Origin: CAWBRT01 sp050015355
Lineage (GTDB): Bacteria; Acidobacteriota; Terriglobia; Terriglobales; Acidobacteriaceae
Length of the DNA stretch: 6,156 bases
Assembly (NCBI GenBank): GCA_050015355.1
Contig: JBEKBO010000196.1
Span: forward strand, 1-6,156
Direction: 5' to 3'
Part shown: positions 1 through 4,827 of the stretch, in pieces
How the letters are laid out: each line of letters opens with the position of its first letter
Position numbering within the stretch: position 1 is the first letter of the stretch
The notes under the pieces: generated by a model
What the model saw: only the letters and a program-made list of their open reading frames with translations
Database searches by the model: none
Told to the model about the DNA's origin: nothing
Position numbers and translations under genes: made by a program

Positions 1-930
1 GGGTTTGAGCGGTACGGCAAGAAGACGCGGCGGGCTGAGTTTCTGGAAGAGATGGAACTGGTGGTGCCGTGGGCTGAGTTGTGCGCGCTGGTTGAGCCAG
101 TGTATCCGAAGGCGGGCAACGGGCGCCCTCCGGTGGGATTGGAACGGATGCTGCGCATCTACTTTTTGCAGCAGTGGTTCAACCTGTCGGACCCGGCGGT
201 GGAAGAGGCCCTGTACGACTCGGTCGTGATGCGGCAGTTCGTCGGGATCGATCTGGGATGCGAGCCGGTGCCGGACGAGACGACAGCGTGCAAGTTCCGG
301 CATCTGCTGGAAGAGCACGGACTGGGCGGGAAGATCCTGGAAGCGGTCAATCTGTACTTGCAGAGTAAGGGCGTGAAGATCACGACGGGGACGATCGTGG
401 ACGCGACCATCATCCATGCGCCCTGCTCGACGAAGAACCGGGAGCAGAAGCGCGACCCGGAGATGCACCAAACGAAGAAAGGCAAGCAGTGGTACTTTGG
501 GATGAAGGCGCACGTCGGGGTGGACAGCCAGACGAAGCTGATTCACTCGGTGGTGGCGACGGCGGCCAACGTAGCCGATTCGGTGGTGCTGCCCGAGTTG
601 CTGCACGGCGAAGAGACGAAGGTGTGGGGCGATCAGGCGTATCGCGGACAGACGGAAGCGATCCGCGAAGCTGCTCCTGAAGCGCAGGACATGACCCACA
701 AGCAGTATCGCTACAAGGACCGAATCGACGAAATCGAACGGGCGAAGAACCGCACGAAGTCGCGGGTACGGTCGAAAGTGGAACACGTGTTCGGAGTGCT
801 GAAGCTGAAGTTCGGGTTCGTGAAGGTGCGCTACCGGGGACTGAAGAAGAACGCCACCCGACTGTTCGCCACTTGCGCGCTGGTGAACCTGTTCCTGGTG
901 CGCAGGAGACTGCTGCGCACGGCCGTGTAG
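1..930 (+). CDS. IS5-family DDE transposase, 5' partial
   Basis: This catalyses cut-and-paste transposition of its own insertion sequence. The frame is open from base 1 (GFERYGKKTRRAEFLEEM...) and matches the usual IS5 transposase N-terminus, so the true start lies upstream and the ATG at 52 is internal. Numbered from that Met, the catalytic triad is visible as Asp117 (VDATI), Asp194 (WGDQAYRG) and Glu244 (SKVEHVFG). The blocks STKNREQKRDPEMHQTKKG and FGFVKVRYRGLKKN are family hallmarks also found in E. coli IS5. The C-terminus LVNLFLVRRRLL is of normal length, so the gene looks intact and possibly active apart from the window edge. The stop TAG sits in a short tandem repeat (TGTAGTGC twice, 926-941). 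The family assignment is very secure; the exact IS name is not claimed. Confidence 0.96.
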   Translation, partial: GFERYGKKTRRAEFLEEMELVVPWAELCALVEPVYPKAGNGRPPVGLERMLRIYFLQQWFNLSDPAVEEALYDSVVMRQFVGIDLGCEPVPDETTACKFRHLLEEHGLGGKILEAVNLYLQSKGVKITTGTIVDATIIHAPCSTKNREQKRDPEMHQTKKGKQWYFGMKAHVGVDSQTKLIHSVVATAANVADSVVLPELLHGEETKVWGDQAYRGQTEAIREAAPEAQDMTHKQYRYKDRIDEIERAKNRTKSRVRSKVEHVFGVLKLKFGFVKVRYRGLKKNATRLFATCALVNLFLVRRRLLRTAV

Positions 931-965
931 TGCTGTAGTGCTGCTGGACGCCGGCCACGGCATCA

Positions 966-981
966 CGGCGGAGTGCCGCCG
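966..981 (+). other. GC-rich hairpin after transposase gene
   Basis: CGGCGG and CCGCCG form a 6-bp stem around a 4-base loop, about 35 bp after the transposase stop and inside the IS. No T-run follows, so it is not a typical intrinsic terminator. It may slow read-through or simply be chance in GC-rich DNA. Confidence 0.35.
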
Positions 982-1059
982 GGCAGGAACGTAACCTCAG
1001 GAAGCACCAAAGCCGCTATGCAAACCGCGAACTTACACACGTAGCGGCACAACGGCCCT

Positions 1060-1077
1060 TGATCAGAGATTCCCTAG
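1060..1077 (+). repeat. IS right end, tandem copy 1 (18 bp)
   Basis: TGATCAGAGATTCCCTAG, first of two perfect head-to-tail copies. I read the first 14-15 bases as the right terminal inverted repeat of the IS and the final CTAG as the target-site copy. The partner left repeat is outside the window. Confidence 0.8.
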
Positions 1078-1095
1078 TGATCAGAGATTCCCTAG
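1078..1095 (+). repeat. IS right end, tandem copy 2 (18 bp)
   Basis: This is an exact second copy of the 18-bp unit at 1060-1077, directly abutting it. The result is an IS end, CTAG, 14 bases of IS end, CTAG. It may be a remnant of an earlier insertion of the same IS at the same CTAG, or a slippage duplication of the terminus. DNA after it (GGACTGTACG...) is unrelated to the IS. Confidence 0.8.
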
Positions 1096-1109
1096 GACTG
1101 TACGTTGGG

Positions 1110-1151
1110 TTTTTCGGCAGGGCCGGAATGAGGGTAGGCCCCTGCCAAAAA
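1110..1151. repeat. Long palindrome upstream of HNH gene
   Basis: GGCAGGGCC (1116-1124) pairs with GGCC(C)CTGCC (1137-1146) with one bulged C. The stem is extended outward by TTTTT (1110-1114) pairing with AAAAA (1147-1151), with one bulged C at 1115. The loop is 12 bases. The T-run precedes and the A-run follows the stem on both strands, the reverse of an intrinsic terminator. It ends 18 bp before the GTG of the HNH gene. It could be a protein-binding site, an mRNA structure in the leader, or the tip of a decayed mobile element. Confidence 0.6.
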
Positions 1152-1169
1152 TCGGGTTAAACTGCGAAC

Positions 1170-1850
1170 GTGAAACTCCTCGGAAATCGAACTTGCGTCT
1201 ACTGCGGTAGCACCGCTGACCTCACCCGCGATCACATTCCGCCGAAAAGCCTGTTCAACAAGCCCCCGCCGCCGAATCTCATTACCGTCTGCGCGTGTGC
1301 CAAGTGTAACAAAGCCTTTAGTCTCGACGACGATTACTTCTGGCTGGTTCTTGCGTCCAGAGCTGAAGCCGCACCAAATGCGGATGCACTACACGCCTCG
1401 CTACGTGCAGTCGAGCATTTATCCCGCCCAGAAGCGACTGGATTCCGTTTTGCATTCTTAAAAACTCTTCATGCTGCGGAGCTCCGAACGCCCTCGGGGC
1501 TCTTCATTCGCAACGGCGTGGCGTACGACGTCTCGTTTGTTCGTCTGAACCGAGTTGCCGCGAGAATAACACGGGGGCTGTTTTGCTTCGAACGTAGTGC
1601 TCTTATGCCTCCGGATTACGTTGCGACCGCAAGAGCGCTTGACGGCTTTACCCCAGACGTAATGGAGCAACTCCAACCTTTCCTGGCATTCGTCAGCCAG
1701 GAGGGTCGACATTCGATTGGGCGAGTGTTCGCATACCAGTTTGCGTCCGTCCCTGATGATCCCTGGTGCTCGCTCGTACTCTTCACGGTTTACGAGGCGA
1801 CAAGTTTTCTTGGGCTGATCCTCAAGCGGAATGACAATATTTGGGACTGA
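1170..1850 (+). CDS. HNH endonuclease-like protein
   Basis: Probably a metal-dependent nuclease of the HNH (beta-beta-alpha-metal) fold, 226 aa. The first 55 residues carry the signature: Cys9-x2-Cys12, then the catalytic-type RDHIPPKSLF (Asp21, His22), Asn36, and Cys43-x2-Cys46-Asn47 followed by FSLDDD. The two CxxC pairs would hold a structural zinc, as in many HNH proteins. The C-terminal 170 residues match no domain I recognise. No signal peptide or membrane segment is visible, so it is probably cytoplasmic. The GTG at 1170 is chosen because an in-frame TAA lies at 1158-1160 and Cys9 leaves no room for a later start; no good Shine-Dalgarno is visible. It stands alone between an IS and a convergent gene. 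A nuclease role is inferred from the motif; restriction, homing or another nucleic-acid role cannot be separated from sequence alone. Confidence 0.82.
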   Translation: MKLLGNRTCVYCGSTADLTRDHIPPKSLFNKPPPPNLITVCACAKCNKAFSLDDDYFWLVLASRAEAAPNADALHASLRAVEHLSRPEATGFRFAFLKTLHAAELRTPSGLFIRNGVAYDVSFVRLNRVAARITRGLFCFERSALMPPDYVATARALDGFTPDVMEQLQPFLAFVSQEGRHSIGRVFAYQFASVPDDPWCSLVLFTVYEATSFLGLILKRNDNIWD

Positions 1851-1860
1851 ATACGTCTGA

Positions 1861-1899
1861 GCGAACGGTCGGCTAATGCTTTTGGAGTACCCGGTTCGC
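1861..1899. other. Hairpin after HNH gene
   Basis: GCGAAC (1861-1866) and GTTCGC (1894-1899) are perfect inverted arms, and the inner CGG and CCG can extend the stem. It starts 11 bp after the HNH stop. No T-run follows, so it would be at best a Rho-independent terminator lacking its tail or an mRNA 3'-end stabiliser. Confidence 0.35.
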
Positions 1900-1963
1900 G
1901 CCCCTGCGGTAACGTCCGGCACGTTTATTGGAAAAATTGGCCGACAGAGGCCGCTTACAGCTC

Positions 1964-1990
1964 GCACCAAACCTTACCATCACTTGGTGC
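1964..1990. repeat. 7-bp perfect inverted repeat
   Basis: GCACCAA (1964-1970) and TTGGTGC (1984-1990) are perfect complements around a 13-base loop, midway between two convergent genes. No T-run follows on either strand. The role is unknown. Confidence 0.5.
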
Positions 1991-2006
1991 CCGACACGCT
2001 CCTATA

Positions 2007-2021
2007 ATCCTCTCTGAGGAT
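2007..2021. other. Small hairpin between convergent genes
   Basis: ATCCTC-TCT-GAGGAT forms a 6-bp stem with a 3-base loop. A T-rich stretch (2033-2041) lies 11 bp downstream on the + strand, so a weak terminator for the HNH transcript is possible but unconvincing. Confidence 0.3.
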
Positions 2022-2104
2022 GCAGGCTGCCATTTTTGTTTGTGGTGAGATATCGAAATACTGGATGGGTGCACGCAGGAGATTCCGCCCGTTCGTGCAA
2101 TCGG

Positions 2105-3037
2105 CTAGTCGCGTGCGGCAGAGTGCCGGTCCAACCTAATCAAGCCGGCCTTGCGTGCAGCCTCCAATGCCCGGCGGAATTCACCTTCAGAGACGGGAGA
2201 ATCGATTTCGGAAAACTCACCACCGCGCACCCGCCCCGCGGGACGATATTGCATCATGACGTTGACGTAGGTGTCGCGGCCGAGCTCGCGCGCTACCCAC
2301 TCCAGGATGGCCTCCGTGCCCGCCACACCGCCCGGCATCACAAGGTGGCGTAACAGCAAGCCCCGCTGCGCTATGCCGCTGTCATCAAGCGTCAGGGGGC
2401 CGACTTGACGCTGCATTTCGCGGATCGCTTGGCGGGCAACTTCCGGGTAATCCGCCGCAGCGCAATAGCGCTCGGCCTGGGCGCTGTCCCAGAACTTGAA
2501 ATCTGGCATGTAGATGTCGACTACGCCATCGAGCAGCGCCAAGGCTGCAAGCGAGTCGTAGCCACCTGAGTTGTACACCAACGGCAGCCGCAACCCTTGC
2601 TCTAACGCAATGACGAGCGCTGCCAAAATCGGGGCGACCACGTGCGACGGGCTCACCAAGTTGATATTGTGACAGCCTTGCGCCTGCAACTGGAGCATGA
2701 CCGATGCGAGCTCTTCGGCCGTAACTTCGCGGCCTTCGCCCTCCCAACTGGTCTCCCAGTTCTGGCAAAAGGCACAGCGCAGATTGCACCACGCAAAAAA
2801 GATCGTCCCCGAGCCGCACCTACCGCGAAGGCAGCCCTCTTCGCCGAAGTGTGCAAAGGCACTACTGACGATGGCATAACGCCCGCTACCACACGTGCCA
2901 GTTCTTTCCTCAGCGCGATTCACGTTGCAAACACGCGGACAGAGCGTGCAGTCACTCAGCATAGCCATCGCGCGCTCGGCGCGCCGCTTCAGCTCGCCCG
3001 TTTGGTAGAGTTCGAGATACGCAGGTTGGAACGACAC
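2105..3037 (-). CDS. Radical SAM protein, PflA/PflX-like (COG1313 type)
   Basis: A 310-aa iron-sulfur protein of the pyruvate formate-lyase-activase-like group. The radical SAM cluster motif is Cys84-NLR-Cys88-AF-Cys91 within GTIFFAWCNLRCAFCQN. An extra N-terminal cysteine set precedes it: Cys30, Cys33, Cys37 and Cys49 (CTLCPRVC...TGTC), which could hold a second cluster. Family blocks GCHNINLVSPSHVV (about 121-134), YNSGGYDS (about 155-162) and YMPDFKFW (176-183) are present. These proteins cleave S-adenosylmethionine; the physiological substrate of this group is not established. The frame is open back to 3202, but homologues begin near FQPAYLELY, so I choose the GTG at 3037. It has no clear Shine-Dalgarno; a TATAGAAT box 10 bp upstream would suit a nearly leaderless transcript. 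No glycyl-radical enzyme is nearby. It follows the patatin gene on the same strand after 133 bp. Confidence 0.9.
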   Translation of the reverse strand: MSFQPAYLELYQTGELKRRAERAMAMLSDCTLCPRVCNVNRAEERTGTCGSGRYAIVSSAFAHFGEEGCLRGRCGSGTIFFAWCNLRCAFCQNWETSWEGEGREVTAEELASVMLQLQAQGCHNINLVSPSHVVAPILAALVIALEQGLRLPLVYNSGGYDSLAALALLDGVVDIYMPDFKFWDSAQAERYCAAADYPEVARQAIREMQRQVGPLTLDDSGIAQRGLLLRHLVMPGGVAGTEAILEWVARELGRDTYVNVMMQYRPAGRVRGGEFSEIDSPVSEGEFRRALEAARKAGLIRLDRHSAARD

Positions 3038-3170
3038 CGTGGCTGCGATTCTATAACGAAATGCATCGCCACAGACCTTCAGGACTGAGCGCGCATCGCC
3101 CTGGCATCGTGAGCTCTCGGCCAGGAGGCCATCGAAAGGAACCGCGTCGAGAGACAGCCCTCCAGCGCTC
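3038..3170 (-). other. Gap between patatin and radical SAM genes, with hairpin
   Basis: This 133-bp gap separates two same-strand genes. CCTGGC (3100-3105) and GCCAGG (3120-3125) form a 6-bp stem whose loop contains GAGCTC. There is no T-run. On the minus strand, TATAGAAT (rc of 3048-3055) lies 10 bp before the radical SAM GTG and could be a -10 element, but no good -35 is seen, so separate transcription is only a possibility. Confidence 0.35.
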
Positions 3171-4358
3171 CTATTTAATTGCGTTCCAGGCAGCGACCGC
3201 ATTTTTGAACCGAGTCTGCCCGAGTTCGGAAACGAGCGTGTCTCCGTTCATCCGTATTGGCTGGTTCGGAGCCACGCTCTGCACCCACAGATCAGCGTAT
3301 TTGGATATCGCGTCCACTTGCGCCTGCTCGACCGCATCCATGTCTAGCTTTGCCAGATAGGTGAACTGAGCCGCGCTCATGGGACCAGGTGCGGACCAAA
3401 CTCCCGCGTTCATTACGGGGCTGATCAGCGGATTCATGCGGATTACCCTATTGTCAGCGGGCGGCCTATTAAGCCCAATGCCGCTTCCCGTCATCATGTG
3501 AGCCAAGAACGTCGCGATGTCCGGCGGGTCGTCGAGAATCGACGTTGCAAGCTTGCGCAAATCGGTGACGAACGTTGGGTCGACGACTTGCTGGACATAC
3601 GGGGAAGGAGGCTGCCCCGGCTGTGGCCATGGGAGAGCAACCGAGGCTGTCCCAATGCTTAGCACCGCAAGTTCCATGGAGTTCTGGGTTTTCACGATCG
3701 CTTCCGTGACTGCCGCCAGAACAGGATTGTTGCAGCCGGAGATTGCGCCGTCCCAGTAACGGCCCGGACGATCAGGGAAAATGGCGGGGGCGTCAAAATA
3801 ATTCACAGGCGCATTTGTCGAAGCATGAATCGCTTCAGCAAGCGTGACATCCGCTGTCTCGCCGGTTCCCCATGCTGGCCCGCTGGCTGGGGACGAACGA
3901 AAGAATGTCGCGCGGTTGCGATCATAGTCGAATCCTACGATGAGCAGATGCACGTCGTCATTCGAGCCGGCGCGCCGCACACCCGCGACGACACGATCGA
4001 GAGGGACGGTGCCTGTTGTGGGCAGTACGTTTTGTAACGCGGAAAGTTTGTTCTCCGCGCTGTACTTTGGCCCAAGGCCCGTCAGGTCGTGGAGTACGCG
4101 GTCCCCGAACGAGTGCGTCGGGGAGAACACCGATTCTCGCTTGGTTTCTTCCTGGAACAACGCAAGGATCTCCCCAAGCGTGAGATCCTCCACTAATCCT
4201 CCAAGCACGATACTTCCGCCCGAATTCGCCGCAACGAGGTCGAAATCCTCTAAGACGGTTCGACCGGAAGTGTCTTCACTGTAGAGAGCAATTAATGCTT
4301 TGAGCTGGATTAGCGCCCAAGTACCGCCGCCATCCAGAGAAAGAATGCGATAGTTCAT
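3171..4358 (-). CDS. Patatin-like phospholipase / acyl hydrolase
   Basis: A 395-aa serine hydrolase of the patatin fold, expected to remove acyl chains from lipids. Motifs in order: oxyanion-hole DGGGTW (Asp9-Trp14, where most patatins have DGGGxRG); nucleophile elbow Ala44-Asn45-Ser46-Gly47-Gly48 (usual GxSxG with Ala for the first Gly); STNAPVNYF (180-188); and catalytic Asp203 in DGA. The Ser-Asp dyad is therefore complete. No signal peptide or transmembrane helix is visible, so it is probably cytoplasmic or peripheral to the membrane. The region after residue 240 is Pro-rich and then has no motif I recognise. The start ATG at 4358 has GAGG 5 bp upstream. It diverges from the nuclease gene. 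Patatins serve as membrane-damaging effectors in CBASS (CapV), but no cyclase is visible here, so a housekeeping lipase or standalone effector remains possible. Confidence 0.9.
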   Translation of the reverse strand: MNYRILSLDGGGTWALIQLKALIALYSEDTSGRTVLEDFDLVAANSGGSIVLGGLVEDLTLGEILALFQEETKRESVFSPTHSFGDRVLHDLTGLGPKYSAENKLSALQNVLPTTGTVPLDRVVAGVRRAGSNDDVHLLIVGFDYDRNRATFFRSSPASGPAWGTGETADVTLAEAIHASTNAPVNYFDAPAIFPDRPGRYWDGAISGCNNPVLAAVTEAIVKTQNSMELAVLSIGTASVALPWPQPGQPPSPYVQQVVDPTFVTDLRKLATSILDDPPDIATFLAHMMTGSGIGLNRPPADNRVIRMNPLISPVMNAGVWSAPGPMSAAQFTYLAKLDMDAVEQAQVDAISKYADLWVQSVAPNQPIRMNGDTLVSELGQTRFKNAVAAWNAIK

Positions 4359-4385
4359 GGACGCCTCGTTTCCTCAACCCAAATC

Positions 4386-4402
4386 TCAAGATAAGATCTT
4401 GA
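4386..4402. promoter_or_regulatory. Palindrome in patatin leader, possible operator
   Basis: TCAAGAT-AAG-ATCTTGA is a perfect 7-bp inverted repeat with a 3-base spacer, 28-44 bp upstream of the patatin ATG. Size and position suit a dimeric repressor site. In RNA it would be a short stem in the leader. No regulator gene is visible in the window. Confidence 0.4.
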
Positions 4403-4427
4403 AGGGTGGAGCCCATCTTAATGCGGA

Positions 4428-4452
4428 TGGCCTTCCGCTCATAGCGGAGCCA
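4428..4452. other. Hairpin TGGC/TCCGCT with CAT loop
   Basis: TCCGCT (4434-4439) pairs with AGCGGA (4443-4448) around a 3-base loop. After a 2-base bulge, TGGC (4428-4431) pairs with GCCA (4449-4452). The 10-bp stem is the core of a weaker imperfect palindrome spanning about 4411-4470 that ends in GTTAGC. It is vaguely like an integron attC site, but the outer boxes pair poorly. Confidence 0.4.
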
Positions 4453-4580
4453 CTGGCGTCCAACGTTAGCTTGCGGAGGTTACGGCTCGGGCCGAGTGGC
4501 CGCGCGGCGCAGGTGCCGACGTCACCCCCGGGAGAATGTCGGCAATTTAGCCACCTTCGCCAGAATCTGGCCAGTCCGGC
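4453..4580 (-). pseudogene. Decayed copy of the small ORF at 5915-6076
   Basis: Blocks shared with the downstream copy, in the same order and orientation: CTGGCGTCC (4453-4461 / 5928-5936), GCGGAGG (4472-4478 / 5947-5953), GGGCCGAGT (4489-4497 / 5962-5970), CGGCAATTT (4540-4548, CGGTAATTT at 5987-5995) and CTGGCCAGTCCGG (4567-4579, CTGGCCTGTTCGG at 6021-6033). Translated on the minus strand, it gives pieces alike in both copies: LRKLTLDAS here against LRRLTWDAR, and ILAKVAKLP against ILRAFRRKLP. These pieces lie in different frames here, and a stop lies between them, so this copy cannot make the protein. Spacing differences of 2, about 26 and 7 bp imply several indels. The family is not recognised. 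Confidence 0.55.
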
Positions 4581-4814
4581 TCAAATTCACGTCTGTCTCG
4601 TTTGTCCAGGCACGCTGATTGGTTGTGAAATCGACGCGGCAGGGTGGGGGCGGCGGAGTACGTACAATTTTCCCTCTTTCTTGTTATCGCTTGGTTGGGT
4701 ATTCTGCCTTGTTGTTCGCAGAAGTCCGAGTGGTGCACGCAAGTCACATCGACCGCCATGGCGGTTGAGGCGGAAGCGGCCTGAACCAGAGTTCAGACCG
4801 GCATCGCCAAGAAC

Positions 4815-4821
4815 GGGAAGG
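4815..4821 (+). promoter_or_regulatory. Shine-Dalgarno site that sets the nuclease start
   Basis: GGGAAGG lies 6 bp before the ATG at 4828. It is a strong purine-rich ribosome-binding site. This is the main reason to start the nuclease here and not at the upstream in-frame ATG at 4357, which overlaps the patatin start codon. Confidence 0.65.
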
Positions 4822-4827
4822 CGAAAG

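Larger units (their letters stand above)
1..1077 (+). mobile_element. IS5-family insertion sequence, right part (left end outside window)
   Basis: The segment holds an IS5-type transposase gene and, about 130 bp after its stop, a likely right terminus. Read inward from the right, the end begins GGGAATCTCTGATCA, the general form (GGGAATCTCTGA...) I associate with IS5-family terminal inverted repeats, followed outside by CTAG. CTAG fits the YTAR-type 4-bp target duplication described for the IS5 subgroup. The left inverted repeat and left target copy lie before position 1, so neither the repeat pair nor the duplication can be confirmed here. The terminus could be placed at 1073 or 1074, with CTAG at 1074-1077. 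A second copy of the end follows at 1078-1095. Confidence 0.72.
1851..2104. other. Convergent intergenic region, no gene seen
   Basis: This is the gap between the 3' ends of the HNH gene (+) and the radical SAM gene (-). I see no convincing ORF here. It holds several inverted repeats: 1861/1899; GCACCAA 1964-1970 with TTGGTGC 1984-1990 (13-base loop); ATCCTC 2007-2012 with GAGGAT 2016-2021 (3-base loop); and TGCACG 2070-2075 with CGTGCA 2094-2099. None has an adjacent T-run in the right place for a textbook terminator. The TTTTTGTTT run at 2033-2041 lies 11 bp beyond the 2007-2021 hairpin, too far to be convincing. Confidence 0.45.
4359..4827. other. Divergent intergenic region
   Basis: This 469-bp stretch separates the patatin start (-) from the nuclease start (+). 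It is an open + frame continuous with the nuclease, but its translation (Pro/Arg/Ser-rich, no motif) looks non-coding. It contains a 7-bp-arm palindrome (4386-4402), a hairpin (4428-4452), a decayed copy of the small downstream ORF (about 4453-4580), an 11-bp palindrome CTCGGGCCGAG (4486-4496), the palindrome GTACGTAC (4658-4665) and the nuclease Shine-Dalgarno (4815-4821). TACAAT at 4663-4668 resembles a -10 for the nuclease, but I find no good -35. Confidence 0.6.

Noticed and set aside
410..958. Minus-strand 182-codon ORF inside the transposase gene.
   Set aside because: It is a shadow of the GC-rich transposase gene: biased Ser/Arg/Pro composition and no motif.
1110..1151. Bidirectional intrinsic terminator after the IS.
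   Set aside because: The T-run precedes and the A-run follows the stem on both strands, the opposite of what termination needs.
1901..1925. Possible third copy of the nuclease-flanking repeat after the HNH gene (CCCCTG..CG...ACGTC..GGC).
   Set aside because: Only short scattered matches with several gaps; the downstream blocks GCGGAGG and GGGCCGAGT are missing.
1984..2008. Promoter-like TTGGTG and TATAAT boxes.
   Set aside because: The spacing is only 13 bp and no credible gene follows on that strand.
2036..2353. + strand 105-codon ORF.
   Set aside because: It is mostly antisense to the radical SAM gene, with no recognisable motif or ribosome-binding site.
3038..3202. 55-codon N-terminal extension of the radical SAM gene, overlapping the 3' end of the patatin gene.
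   Set aside because: Family members begin near FQPAYLELY; the extra residues show no family-like sequence and would overlap the preceding gene.
4357..4827. 157-codon N-terminal extension of the nuclease reading frame.
   Set aside because: The ATG at 4357 overlaps the patatin start codon on the other strand, the translation is Pro/Arg/Ser-rich without motifs, and a strong Shine-Dalgarno precedes the ATG at 4828.
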